64,000 nt of DNA from Protula sp. h YS-2021 (lineage: Eukaryota; Annelida; Polychaeta; Sabellida; Serpulidae), in NCBI GenBank assembly GCA_949752745.1, contig OX457033.1:22053199-22117198 (forward strand), read 5' to 3'. How positions within the stretch are numbered: the stretch's first letter is position 1; each line of letters begins with the position of its first letter. A program made the translations under genes and the position numbers. The notes below the pieces were generated by a model that did no database searches, was not told the DNA's origin, and saw only the letters and a program-made list of their open reading frames with translations. This document shows positions 22,935-34,531 of the stretch, piece by piece.

Positions 22935-25490
22935 CTGTTTGAACACGAGCTAAATGTGGAAGATATAACATTTCCAACACCAATTCATCAAATTCCTAAA
23001 TTTGAGAAGATGAACATCATTGCCATCAATGTTTTTGGTTGGGAAAATCAGGTTATGGTACCCATCTTCATGAGTCGCATAATTCAACATGATAGTGACA
23101 CAGAAATAAACTTACTGCTCATCAGTGACCATGAGAAGAGACATTATTGTCTGATTAAGAACATCAGTCGACTCATGTAGTATCGTACAAAAATGATGGT
23201 AAAACGTTTGACTGCCTCAATTGTCTGCATTTATTTATGCGACAAGACGTTTTGGACAAACATCGTGAAGTTTGTGGGAAGCATGAATCACAGCGATTGT
23301 CATTGCCAGAGGATACAATCATTCGATTCAAGAGCATTGCAAAACAACAAAAGGCAACCTTTGTCATTTATGCTGTACAGAGAAACAGGGGGGGGGGGGT
23401 GATCGTTACCAACATCATAAGGCTAATAGCCTATGTTGTCGTCAGCGAATATGAGAAGCCTGATCCTGTGTTTTACCGTTAAGACAATGCTGTTCAAACA
23501 TTTCTAAAGAAAATATTGGATAAACATAATCACATTGTGAATCAATTGAGCAATCCAAAAATCCATTGCAATGATGAGGATAAGAACCAGTCAAGCTATT
23601 CATTGCCACATTTGCCATGAGTTGACGGGGGTGAGGTGTGTGCGAGATCATGATCGCATTAGTGGAAAATACCGTGGAGCAGCCCGAAGTGAATGCAACC
23701 TAGTTTTTTGCTTAAGAGAGGATCAGCAAGGAATTTGGGAGTCATTCATCATCCATATCTTATTCCACAACGTACGAGGATATGACAGTTATCTTCTTAT
23801 GTAGAGTATAGGAAAATTCAAGCACTTGAAGCTGTCAGTCATTCCCAGCAATGTTGAAAATGATATTGCAATTACCATGGGTAATCTGAAATTCATTGAC
23901 TCCTACCAATTAATGGAAACATCCTTGTAGAAATTAGTAGCTGACTTAGCCCCTGAGGGAAAAGATAAATCTCACAATATGACTTCTCATGTGCATGACA
24001 ACCAGCAGCAAGACATACTCTTGAGAAAAAGAGTATATCCCTGTGACTATGTTGATGAACCCGCCGAGTTTGCTGAAAACAAGCTTCCACCACAAGAAGA
24101 CTTTTACAGTCTATTGTCTGAAGAAGGAGCTATTGATGAGGATTATGCTCATGCGCAACGGGTTTGAAATGTATTCCACTGCAACAATTTTGGAGAGTAT
24201 TATGGCCTCTACCTGAAAACACATGTGTTGCTGTTGGCAGATGTGTTTGAAACTTTAAAAATGTGTCTTACACGTAACTGAATGCTACGCTGAAACATAC
24301 CAAGGTCCAGTTGGAATTGATAGATGATACTGAAATGTATCAAATGGTAGAGCAAGGTCTGCGAGTCAGATATTTCAGTTATTACACACAAGTATGAAAA
24401 AGCCAACAACCTCTACATTTCAGACTATGATGTGACCAAGTCAACAAACTACATCATGTACTTTTACGCCAACAATCTCCATTGGTGTAGCATGTCACAG
24501 ACTTTGTCAGAATGTCGAATTCAGAATGCAGAATCTCCAGGCTACATAAAAATGAAGATGATGAGACAGGCTATAATTTAGAGATAGATCTCACATACCC
24601 AGTTGAAATTCATGAACGACATAGTGACTATCCAGTGGCTCCTGAGAAGAAAACTGATCCATTAATTGTCCGAATACAGTCAGAACCTTAGAAAGCAGTT
24701 GGGATCGAATATAAACCTACGGAAAAGTTGCTTTCCAATCTCATTGACAAGCTTAGGGTATATTATCGAAATTTGCAGCAATATGTATCTAATGGATTGA
24801 AAGTGACAAAGGGGCATCGAACCATTATGTTCTAGCAGAGTAAATGGCCAGTTAAATACATAGATGTTAACACAGAGAAGAGAAAATTGGCAAAAACCCG
24901 TTTGTAAAAGACTTTTACAAATTGATGAACTATGCCATGTTTCAGATCTGTTGTTGAACAAGCCCCTTCAAAATAGGTTTACTATTCTAGATCTCAGCAA
25001 AACCTCATGTATGATTATCACTATATTTACATGAAGAAGTACCCAGAGTCAAAACTGCTGTTCAGCGACACAGACAGTTTGTGTTATGACATACCAACCA
25101 GAGAAATTTACAGAGTTATGGAGCAGGATAGTTATCTTCATGATACAAGTGATTATCCAAACCATCATTTCAACATTCCACTGCAAATAGAAAAGTGTTG
25201 GGGAGAATGGAAGATGAAACTGCTCGAGTACCCATTGAGCAGTTTGTAGGGCTTTGATCGAAAATGTATAGTTTGCTGTATGGTAAGGACAAGAGAAAAA
25301 TACTGCTACGGGCATTACGGGAAACATTATTCAAAGTCATAAACATCAACGTTTTCAAAAAAATATTGAAAAAGTTGGTCTGTCACAATTTGATGACAAG
25401 CATTATGTGTTGGATGATGGTTACACCAAGTTAGCTCACGACCATACAGAGCTCGTAGTGCAATTTATAGAGCATGAGTTAAAAGGAGCC
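22935..25490 (+). pseudogene. Polinton protein-primed DNA polymerase B, pseudogene
   Basis: The relic is read through many frames. In order: an N-terminal block with IPKFEKMNIIAINVFGWE and HYCLIKNISRL; a zinc-binding-like segment (CLNCLHLF, DKHREVCGKH); an exonuclease region with SGKYRGAA and FHNVRGYDSYLL; a block with YYGLYLKTHVLLLADVFE; the motif A region; KGHRTIMF; and a motif C region with LLFSDTDSLCYD. Stops and shifts separate these blocks and a deletion removes sequence between about 24940 and 24980. The usual motif A aspartate (MYLDANNLYGW in relatives) is replaced here (MYFYANNLHW). The TSDTDSL-type motif identifies the B family; the block order is that of Polinton polymerases. Non-functional. 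Confidence 0.88.
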
Positions 25491-25735
25491 CGCCCTAACA
25501 TCCGCCCTAATATCATTTTTCTATCATTTATATCAACCCTATGCAGAATAGACTGTATGTTTTGTAAATATTATACAGAACAGACCATGGCAAAATTATC
25601 TCTGTCCCCTACTCGTATGCAAATAACGATTATGTAAACCATTATTTCCTGCTTCAACTATTTCACCACCCTCATAATTTACATGAAAACCTGTGATATG
25701 CTTTCCATGATTGCCTAATTTCATCGCATGAGAAT

Positions 25736-26236
25736 TCATTGATCCACAGTATCCTTATAGATGAGACGCATAGAACGTTCAGAATAAAGAATTTCTTCCG
25801 AATCATGGATGAGGTGAGAAATGATGCGGGTATAACCATGGGAATTGTTACTATGTGAAATCAATCGGTCATTCAGAAATAATTCATTATTGGAAAATAA
25901 AGCACTAAACCAATCATTGATAGATGTTACGCTATCATCTACACCAAAAGCTGTGCAGTCTCTGTTGACAATAGTGCATACAATATGAAGTCTACTATTA
26001 TCTAAATCTAAATATTCTTCTGTACTAGCAGGAATATAACATCCTGGCAGTGAGTATGGCAGTGAGTATTTGACAACAATTTTGGCCCCTGCCTTAATGA
26101 GTGAGATAGCTTTACGTACCAATGCTCCCAAGAACATACCAATACCATCTCCATAATGCATGCGAGCACCTTTAAATCCTGGCAAATCATCATTAACTTG
26201 ATGAAGGAAATGGTTGCAGTATGCAGATGACGTCAA
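25736..26236 (-). pseudogene. Polinton VI-like / major capsid fragment fusion
   Basis: A 166-codon open frame without an ATG at its start, beginning where the minor capsid gene stops. Its first roughly 60 residues carry a Gly-rich segment (GARMHYGDGIGMFLGAL) and KAGAKIVVK, typical of the small membrane-active protein preceding the capsid gene in Polintons. The rest (about residue 65 on: LHIVCTIV, INDWFSALFSNNELFLNDRL) matches the early part of the double-jelly-roll major capsid protein. The two are separate genes in Polintons, so a deletion has fused them; the capsid part ends after about 100 residues. Confidence 0.7.
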
Positions 26237-27036
26237 AAATGACGTTTACAGATCACTTTTCCTGTCTGAAGTGTAACATTATGATCTGTGTCATCATTAA
26301 TATTGATTTCTATCCTGTCAAATTTTGATGTATGAGCAAATACGTAATGAGATTCTTTATACGTTTTTATAATAATATTACCATCATGACCTTGAATGGG
26401 AACAGAAGGTAGTAAAAGAATATAACAATCTCCAAATACTTGTGCTTCACAAGCACTGCAGTATACATAAAGTGTAGAAAATCCCTGTATCACATCTGCT
26501 TTATGTTCAGCACGACCAGATTGTCTGTACAATTGATGTGGTATCTTTCCAAAAATCTCAGCTGATCCAGTAGAAAAGAAAATTGTATAATAATTTTTTA
26601 AAGTAAGAAAAACTTTTAGTCTAATTTTATCATACTTTAGCCAAATAGGGTTTTTATTACTAGATATTACTAATTCTTCAATTATTGCATCACATTTTTC
26701 AAATATGAATCTACAGTAACCAAATGGAGTGCCATCTTTATGAAACGTATCATCTAATGATGGCCGATAATGCATGCCATAGTTCATTCCTTGTCTCATT
26801 GCCGTCCATGTGTGTGGATATTGAATTTTAGCCAAGGAAACTTGGTATTTTCCTTTCAAATATAATGTACGAGGGAAACGAATTTGATAACTAGAGGCTT
26901 TATTGTTAGGATAATAGTTCATGCTAGCATTACTAAAGCAATGTAAAAATTTGTTGACTGCATGATGACTAAATTGTATGTGCACGTTGACGGACTGGAT
27001 GCGTATATACATTATTTCGCGCATGGCGCGCACCAT
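26233..27036 (-). CDS. Polinton minor capsid (penton-like) protein, intact ORF
   Basis: A 267-codon frame from an ATG at 27036 to a stop at 26233. The N-terminal core reads ASMNYYPNNKASSYQIRFPR, then KGKYQVSLAKIQYPHTW, the characteristic start of the single jelly-roll minor capsid protein of Polintons and adintoviruses. An internal in-frame Met shortly after the first could be the true start; the first roughly 35 residues look like an upstream extension. Length and lack of breaks contrast with every other gene of this element. Whether it is expressed is unknown. Confidence 0.78.
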   Translation of the reverse strand: MVRAMREIMYIRIQSVNVHIQFSHHAVNKFLHCFSNASMNYYPNNKASSYQIRFPRTLYLKGKYQVSLAKIQYPHTWTAMRQGMNYGMHYRPSLDDTFHKDGTPFGYCRFIFEKCDAIIEELVISSNKNPIWLKYDKIRLKVFLTLKNYYTIFFSTGSAEIFGKIPHQLYRQSGRAEHKADVIQGFSTLYVYCSACEAQVFGDCYILLLPSVPIQGHDGNIIIKTYKESHYVFAHTSKFDRIEININDDTDHNVTLQTGKVICKRHF

Positions 27037-27399
27037 TCATACTGCGTGCATTGCATACGTTACTGGCATAACGTACATTGCTATCATTCGTTGCGTGCAT
27101 GGTCCACATTGTTGCTATATATTACTTTTCCTTGAAAACAAGCACTTGTACACTTTATTTTTACAGGGATATGAGTTGTAGCTTTAATTTCTTGACAACA
27201 ACATAACTCTTTAATTCATGTGAAAAATTTTCCCGTCCTTCTGGATACTGTCTTTGGTGATGATGTTTATTTTGAAATATTTTCACGAGTGTCCTTTTGT
27301 CATTTTCACGAGTGTCCTTTTGCCATACTTCTTAAGTTCTGTCAGAAGGTGTCGTACGTTCACAGGATATATGGGTTGAAAATGGTTTAGTGATGTTAA

Positions 27400-27965
27400 C
27401 TTTTGTGACTTACTGATTTTTCTGCAGCAGATGTTATAACAGACTTTTGTTGTTGTGACTGGATTGTTCGTAAATGACGACCAAGAAGTTGAGGCATTTC
27501 TGTAGCAGTTTCACGATTTGGTGTCTTTTTTAAAAGTTTATTCACATAAGCTTTAATACCGTCATTTGAAGGTTAACTTGATAACAATTTTCTCTATTCT
27601 GATTCAGGAATAAGGATCATTTTCAATGCCTGTTTCATTTTAATAACAATTGAGCTAATAATGGAAGCTAAATTCCCATTGTTCCAATAAATCCACCTTT
27701 TTTGATTAATCAACTTCTTTCTACGCTTAAGGAAATTTTCTTATCAGCCGATTGTCGAATGGTTTGCTGTTCTCACTTTATTTTTTATACATATTGACTT
27801 CAATGATAAGTGCCCATGCAATATATTCAAACATATTTCGAACAAACTGGCTAATTTATCTTTTGTGGCTTGCTTAAATAAGGACTTACGACGTTTAGCA
27901 CTGCTAAATGAAGAAATAGTTGATTCGCTTGAATGTAGCTAAACATCTTGATGTTCAATACTGTT
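27400..27965 (-). pseudogene. Polinton X-like structural protein, pseudogene
   Basis: Minus-strand fragments in several frames include GGFIGTMG, KQALKMILIPESE, DGIKAYVNKLLKKTPNRE and MPQLLGRHLRTIQSQQQ. A glycine-rich hydrophobic segment followed by a basic part and an I-L-I-P-E-S-E box is typical of the small X-like protein next to the Polinton minor capsid gene. Multiple stops and frameshifts are present. Assignment rests on these short blocks and position. Confidence 0.5.
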
Positions 27966-27984
27966 GTAATTCTCCTTAATACAC

Positions 27985-28260
27985 TATTTTACTATATAAC
28001 GTAATGTGTATTACTTGGTAGAATTTCGTTGCAAATACATAACTTATCTTCTTTCTTTGGTTTTAAATCAATAAATAAATATCCACGAGGTTTGCTTGTA
28101 GCATCTTGATCTGCTTCAATGGGAAACTGACATTTCCCTGGTTACATTTGCCGAACCAATGTACTAATATGTTGACTATCCGTTGGATTTTTAAACAGAA
28201 TAATGTACTGTGTATTTTTAACTAATATTACGTATTTCTTTTCCATGGTGAAACAGATTG
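27985..28260 (-). pseudogene. Polinton packaging ATPase C-terminus, pseudogene
   Basis: One frame gives VKNTQYIILFKNPTDSQHIS, then LVRQM, an in-frame TAA, then ATSKPRGYLFIDLKPKKED. The pattern (F-x-N/S-P-x-D, RQMYPG-like, ATS-P-GYL-x-D) fits the C-terminal part of the FtsK/HerA-type genome-packaging ATPase of Polintons. The Walker A and B part is missing, so this is a broken end fragment. Confidence 0.55.
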
Positions 28261-28500
28261 AATGTCTTTTTTAACAGTTTGTATTTCTTCTTCATCAAAA
28301 TTTCCATCAACATCTTCGTCTAAGAGGTCTTTAACACGATACAAGTGTATTCTTTGCTTCTTGCAACGATGTGTACATTTTATATTCTGATCGCTTTATA
28401 CAAATTTCATGTGCGAAATGTGAACATGTTGACCAATGTTAAACTTGTAGGATTTCTCCTTTTTCTTTGAGTTTCAATCTATTAATATACATTTTTTCCA
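28255..28500 (-). pseudogene. Polinton integrase C-terminal tail, pseudogene
   Basis: Fragments FNIGQHVHISHMKF and LYRVKDLLDEDVDGNFDEEE match in pattern the C-terminal chromodomain-like tail of Polinton integrases (FKVGDHVRIS, then Y-x-LKD--G--I-G-F-EQEL). The catalytic DDE core is absent. An in-frame stop lies between the two fragments. Confidence 0.5.
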
Positions 28501-31293
28501 CAGTTTAGATTCAATGTTCTTGGTAATGTCCACCTACTTTGGGCTGTGTCAAAGTTGGTTGCAGCGCTCTTAACAACATATCAAGGACTCTTCTGCTGTT
28601 GAGCCGCCCTGTCATTTTGCGATCGGCGCGTGTGCTCCGTGTTGCCATATACAATACCAAAATATCGTCTAGAGTGAAACACTGCCAGCTCCTATCTGTC
28701 TGGCACAGATGAATTTTTAATCTTGTGGACACCAGCGCACTGATTATAAGAGTAATCGGCTCGTTTTGCGTGCTTTCAGGTACTTGGGATGCATACTATG
28801 CAAGAGAGTACTGAGGATTAGTGAACTGACATACACCCCTGACTTCCTTTTACACCCAACCCAAGCCACCATCTGGAATTAGGGAAAGCGGAAGGTAGGG
28901 TATCTGAAGATATTACTCAAAAACACTCATTCATCCCGAAATGTATCGTCTAGGAGAGCCGACTATATACAATCAGACCAGGCTCTGTATGTACTAGCCC
29001 GAGAGCCAAATCAGAAAGAGAAATCAATAAGACGAACAACTAATTTTATTCCAAATTGATCTCAATATATCCTTTGATATTTAAAATTTTTGACATAATA
29101 TGAAAGCTTTGGTAAACTTTCCTTTTCAAAAATCAATTTTTATGGTGATTTCTAGTACAAAATATTCAAATTTATGTGTAACAACGCTTGTTAAAGATAG
29201 CAAAAGTAAATCGAAGTTATCATCCACATATATTCTTGGTAATTCTTCTATTACAAATACATAATATGACAATTTCAACAAGTAAGCGTAGCATATTTAT
29301 ATTTTATTTTTGGTACATTTTGGGGGTAAGATGCGAAACAACTTAAATTAAAAATTCGAGACCATTGCGGTCGTAATACATTGGCTGGAACACTGTTTGG
29401 GATTCATTAAGGTCCTAGTTTCATTTCGTTTCGAAAACTGCATTATACTCCCTCGATCCCCTCCCTTGCTACCTTTAGTTTGCGAAACTAATCAGGCGTG
29501 TTGGCTGAAATACGAATTGTAAAAGTGGTAGATTCCCGTGCTCTCTGCTTCCTGTTTTTGAGCGCCTGCCATTGTAATATTTAATTTTCTTTATGCTAAA
29601 ACTTTTACGAAAAACTATTTAGAATAAGTTGAAACTATAGGTATGGTAACTAATTTCTCTTAAATAAGTTTCTCATGAATAAATTTTCAATAAATTGAAG
29701 GTGCTATGTGTCATTTGTTAATTTATATATAAAATCAACTAATTAGTATTCAGAAAAAGCTGTTTCATTAACAAAATTATCACTGGGTAACAGATCTAAA
29801 GGCAGCGTAACTGGAGAGACGTGGAGCTGCTAAGAACTGTGATACATAGTATTAAGATTTTGTAAGTAAAATAATTCAGAAACAGTGCCTTTAAGCGAAT
29901 GGCTGAGACAATGCATTGATTCTTTCCGATAACCTAATTTGCTGGGATTCGACAGCAATGAATAGACCATCAATATCCCATGAGATACAGATGATCCTCA
30001 AACAACGATCTGAAAATATTATATGTCGAAAGAAGGCGCCAGCGATGGAAAATATCTCTCCCATACCACACACACAGATTTCGTCTCAAACTGGACTGAG
30101 CAATTTGAACTTGTACTATAAATAATTGAAGTGTCGATCTTTAGCTTCAACCCATTTTCCTTGCATCTTTATTTCTGGACATCAATTCTCTCGGATGGGG
30201 CTCTAACATTTTGGTCGTCTACGCTTCTTTGGTCGATTGTCTGCAGCGAATGTTCAAAAGCTGCCTTTGAAGTCGATTAGCTAAGAACCTTCTTGATTTC
30301 TCCAGGAAAGGTAGCTTTGAAAAACTTTAGGATAACAGGTCTTATTACACACAGATGTAGTCCATGTTTTGACTCCTCAACGAAAGACCTGAAGAAAAAT
30401 TTCGGCAAAAGAAGCTAAAACAAGCTCTGGAAAAGACTACCATGAAGATTGAATGCTTGGTTCAATGATTGTTAGGTTACACAGTGGAATGTAGTATTTG
30501 CGCTGTCAAATTGTGCATATGCTGATAGGATCTTTTACGTTTTGGCGTTTACACAGCGCCAGAATACTGGGCCTACTCTGCAACAGAATGAGAGAGTAGT
30601 TGAGCCTTCTATCTTGTCTTTAATGTCTTCTTGAATCCTCTTCACTGTGTCTTCTTTTGGTTTGGAGACGAGAGCAAAGTCAGTTTTGTAGACTCCCTTC
30701 CAAGCGAATAGGAGTGAGTGGCAGCAAGTTTAGGCATAACCTGAAGCTTCAAGTAGCATACAATAATATGTCTCATAAGCTAACCCTACCCTTTCTTGAT
30801 TTGTTTTTTAGATTTGTAAGAATTGAGAATGGGGTATTAGCAGGTAAATTATGCCATTAGCGTTGAAGTCTTAATACAGCCATTGACTTAATTGGTATTT
30901 GAAATGACACTGGAGACCCTGGAGGAAAGTGAAATAATCTCTTGAAAACACAAGTGAAATCGTTGCCGAACGCCTGATCCACCTAGAATTAATGTGTTAT
31001 TGACACTTGAACTCCTAAAAAAGCTCAAAACGGGTAACCACCACTTTCTAAGAAATGAGAGATTCTGTTGATTATACAGAACGGTTTGAAAGTAATGACA
31101 AAGTAAGGTATTCAGTACCAGGGATGATAGCTTCTTCATCCTCCTAGTCCTGCATAAAAGATAACTCGGGTCAACAGCTGGATAAGACAAATAACTAATA
31201 GAGAACAGTAGATTCCGTGGATTATCAAATTTATTATACTGGTAATTAATTGACTTTTTTATTTTAAATACATGATATCATCAGCAATTTCTA
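28501..31293. other. Intergenic, no supported gene
   Basis: AT-rich sequence. Short frames at 28511-28732 (-), 29916-30125 (+) and 30888-31190 (-) have no recognisable domain. Minus-strand text near 30180-30330 has protein-like fragments broken by stops and may be an unidentified relic. Confidence 0.4.
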
Positions 31294-31295
31294 TA

Positions 31296-32769
31296 CTTAA
31301 AGACAAAAGTTCCAGGACAGTAAATGTATAGACCGACATCTCATCAAGTATATAACATAACTTCATAAATTTTACACAAGAGATACCTTATGATAGTGAC
31401 ATTTTCTGTACACAAAATCGAAGGTCTAACACAAAGGAAGATCCAGATCCTTATTCGAACAGACTCAAGGAAAACGACTGTTTCAGTAGCGTGTGTGTCC
31501 ACCTCGTGCCCTTGCGAGGGCTTGCACGCGCCTTGGCATGGAGAAAATTAGGCGATTAACTGCCCTCTGAGGTACCTGATGCCACTCCTCAATGAGAGCT
31601 TGTCGTAATTCTGCATGTGTCCGTGGTGGTGGATCGCGCATGCGTACTCTCCGATCGAGCTTATCAATGCTCAATCGGATTCATGTCGGACGAGTACGGA
31701 GGCCATGGCAGAGTGTTTACATTGTTTATTCTCAAGTAATACCGACATTGTGCGGCAACATACGGCCGTGCATTGTCATGCATAAACAGCGATGTCGGAT
31801 TGTGCTGAGCGTCAGGCACGATGTGTGTTTCTAGCACCAACTCTTGGTATCGGGCAGCGCTCAGATTGCCATCAATGATGACTAGAGGTGATTTCCAGCC
31901 GTATCGAATCGCTCCCCATATCATGACAGCTCCGCCTCCAAACTATCGACCTGGCTTACGCAGTTTTGCGCAAATAGCTCTCCTCGCCGTCTGTATACGT
32001 GTTGTCTTGCGTCATTACGATACAACAGGAAACGCGATTCATCGCTGAACACAACGCGTCGCCATTCTGCGACCGGCCATGCCAAGAGTGTTGCCGAGCC
32101 CATTGTCGGCGGTTCCTTCTGCGAATAGCGTTTAAAACTGGTCCGACGTATGCTCTGTGTGCTCTAATATTGCGCTCCCTTAGACCCTTAGACGTCCCAA
32201 AACAGTTTTTGCTGAAATTCGATTATTATGAATGCCAGGTGTGATTGTTGCTGTAGCTTCCGCAGCCAGAAACCGATCGCGCAGATGCGTGACCCGGATC
32301 CATCGATCCTGAGCTAGAGTCGTCACTCGTGGCCTTCCGTACCTGGGTCAATCTCGAACTGTTCCTGTTTCACGACATCGTTTGCGCAGTTCGTTTATGG
32401 TATTCCTAGACGTATCTAATAGACATTTTGGCATTAATCATACCAATGGCAATCCAACGTTCGTTTTCATTTAGATTCGGCAATATTGCGTAATCAATTT
32501 TGTAACGTTTTTCTTTCAAGTAAAACTTTTCCCCATTACTCTAATTTTACGCCACGTGGATAAAAATTTCAGACGTCGCATGATGCCAGCACAATAACAA
32601 ATAATGTGCCAGACTACCCCTTTCTCTGCGATACGCCTGACTGAACTTCAATTAATAGAACAATTAGAGACTTTTCAAAAAACATAAATGTGACACAACT
32701 TTGATTCATATCCCTGGTCGTTAAACCGGAAACTTATTATAATTGTGTCCTGGAACTTTTGTCTTTAAG
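31296..32769 (-). mobile_element. Tc1-like DNA transposon
   Basis: A 1474-bp element with perfect 24-bp terminal inverted repeats (CTTAAAGACAAAAGTTCCAG plus GACA at 31296-31319; complement at 32746-32769), flanked by TA on both sides (31294-31295 and 32770-32771) as expected for Tc1/mariner. The transposase lies on minus and is broken. Identical TIRs suggest a fairly young insertion despite the coding damage. Confidence 0.93.
31480..32510 (-). pseudogene. Tc1-like transposase (DD34E), pseudogene
   Basis: Fragments in order: an HTH-like segment (SRNTINELRKRCRETGTVRD, VTTLAQDRWIRVTHLRDRF), then VVFSDESRF (first catalytic Asp), VMIWGAIRYG, LFMHDNARPYVAAQ (second Asp) and YSSDMNPIEH (Glu). The spacing from the second Asp to the Glu is 34 residues, the Tc1 family signature. 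Stops and at least two frameshifts, one right after NPIEH, separate these; the C-terminal part ends ARARGGHTRY-stop. Not functional. Confidence 0.9.
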
Positions 32770-32771
32770 TA

Positions 32772-34436
32772 TATATCAACAACTACTTGATATTAATTTT
32801 AAATTATCATATTGTCAATTAATTTTTGAAAGGAAGAATATTTCTTGATATAGATATAAATGAATAAAAGAAAAAATGGCAATAACTCCAGCTTTACTGT
32901 ATTGCAATATTTTCTATAACCCATCCGATTTTTCAAATTTTTTTAAACCTATCAGTTTCCCGAAAACAATGACTGATATTTAGTGCTACAGTTTTCTGAA
33001 ATTGAATCAAAATGTTTAAAATAATGGTGATGTTTACGGGATAAAAAACTTGTTGCTCGTTCTCGGCCGGGTGATTAATTTCCCACAGAAAAAGGAACTG
33101 GTGGGGCTGGTTAAGAAATAAAAAATAGGTGTGATGATTGTGATCAGGCATGAAATCAGTCTAAAGTTTTGCTACAATTGCAGATCTCGCATGACCATCA
33201 AATGCATAGCACAACCGGATAACTGGATAGTCATTTGTTGCAAAATAGTTGAAATAAAACAAAGTTTTGCTCAACTTATCAATAGCTTTGCTAATCTGCT
33301 AAGAAGGCAGAGAACAATCCCTGAATTAGAAAATTCTTTCTGCTGCAAAACATTTCTACTATTAGAATGTTAATAATTTTAAAATTATTATTTGTTAATT
33401 CGATTCAGCTTATCAATAGCTTTGCTAATCTGCTAAGAAGGCAGACAACAATCCCTGAATTAGAAAATTCTTTCTGCTGCAAAACATTTCTACTATTAGA
33501 ATGTTAATAATTTTAAAATTATTATTTGTTAATTCGATTTGCATTTCCACAATATTATTTTTGATGGCATATTTCAACAAGCAATATTTTGCACTGCAGT
33601 GTTAGATACTGCAGAAATCACAACAGAAATCACGCAGGACGTGTGACGATGACTGATTCATACATTTTGCTATATAGCCTCGAATTTAAAGTAATATTTA
33701 CTGGAACAAAAGTATAGACGAAGCTTCATTCAAGTAAAGAACATTAATCGAGTTGCATTGCCTATTATATTAATTACTGACCCAAAAAAACGGTAGGTTA
33801 GATTGGCAAAGGCACTTCTTATAGCGAATGGAAGGGTGATGTATTGTAAAACTCAATATCGTTCCCCTGATAATGTTGCCTTGGCGTTTGTTGCAACGAT
33901 AGAAGTAAAAGGATCTTTCACATACAACGCTTATATTGTCAGTATACTTACAAGCAGCTAACTTTGTGCAGGGTGAAATTTTCAAATAAAGTCAATGATG
34001 TTCGAATTTGCTAAAAAGTTATAAAGTACTGGCACATTTATCACATCGCGCACTCACTGCTCTTAATCAGAAACATTTCAAGAAAAAAGATAACTCTTAA
34101 CATCTTCATAACTATCAACAACAGACCATAGCTACACAATAGAATGTTTCAGTCTAGTATATCGACATTAATCACGAATGACTGATTGCATCAGCTGTGT
34201 AAAAGAAGGCTTCTTAACATCAATACAATCAATTTAGTACTATCAGCTTTTTAACCGAAGAACCTCTTATTGCTTGGCCTAGAGAGCCATAAAGCTAAAA
34301 CAGCACAAGCAAAGCAATTGAAGTGAAGGTCTCGAGCGTTACTGCGATTCCTTTCATTTATTCGGAGGCCTTTGCTTGTTTAGCAGAGCGTCATGTAAAT
34401 ACCTTTATGCAAGGATACTTTAATAATTAGTAAGCG
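32772..34436. other. Intergenic, with a 134-bp tandem duplication
   Basis: AT-rich 5' flank of the receptor gene; apart from the duplication at 33272-33539 nothing is recognisable. The core promoter of the receptor presumably lies at its right end, but no clear TATA or initiator could be assigned. Confidence 0.4.
33272..33539. repeat. 134-bp tandem duplication
   Basis: Two adjacent copies (33272-33405 and 33406-33539) differ at only about two positions, so the duplication is recent. Non-coding. Confidence 0.93.
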
Positions 34437-34531
34437 ATGAGAGAATTGAAAAATATTGTTGTTGTGTTATATTTTGGGATATGCATTTCTGGTGCTAATT
34501 TGCAAGAATCTGAAACTAATTGGACTACTAG
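34437..34531 (+). CDS. nAChR-like gene, exon 1 (signal peptide)
   Basis: Starts at the ATG after TAAGCG and encodes MRELKNIVVVLYFGICISGA followed by NLQESETNWTT; donor CTAG/GTAATA, phase 2. The hydrophobic core followed by small residues is a classical secretory signal. Confidence 0.82.

Larger units (their letters stand above)
22600..28500. mobile_element. Degenerate Polinton/Maverick remnant
   Basis: About 6 kb holds remnants of five or six Polinton genes in convergent order: protein-primed DNA polymerase B on plus; then on minus (from high to low coordinate) an integrase C-terminus, a packaging-ATPase C-terminus, an X-like protein, the minor capsid (penton) protein and a VI-like/major-capsid fusion. 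Intact Polintons are usually 15-20 kb; the integrase core, protease and most of the ATPase and major capsid gene are gone. No terminal inverted repeats were identified, so the borders are approximate. Only the minor capsid gene is an undamaged open frame. Confidence 0.85.
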
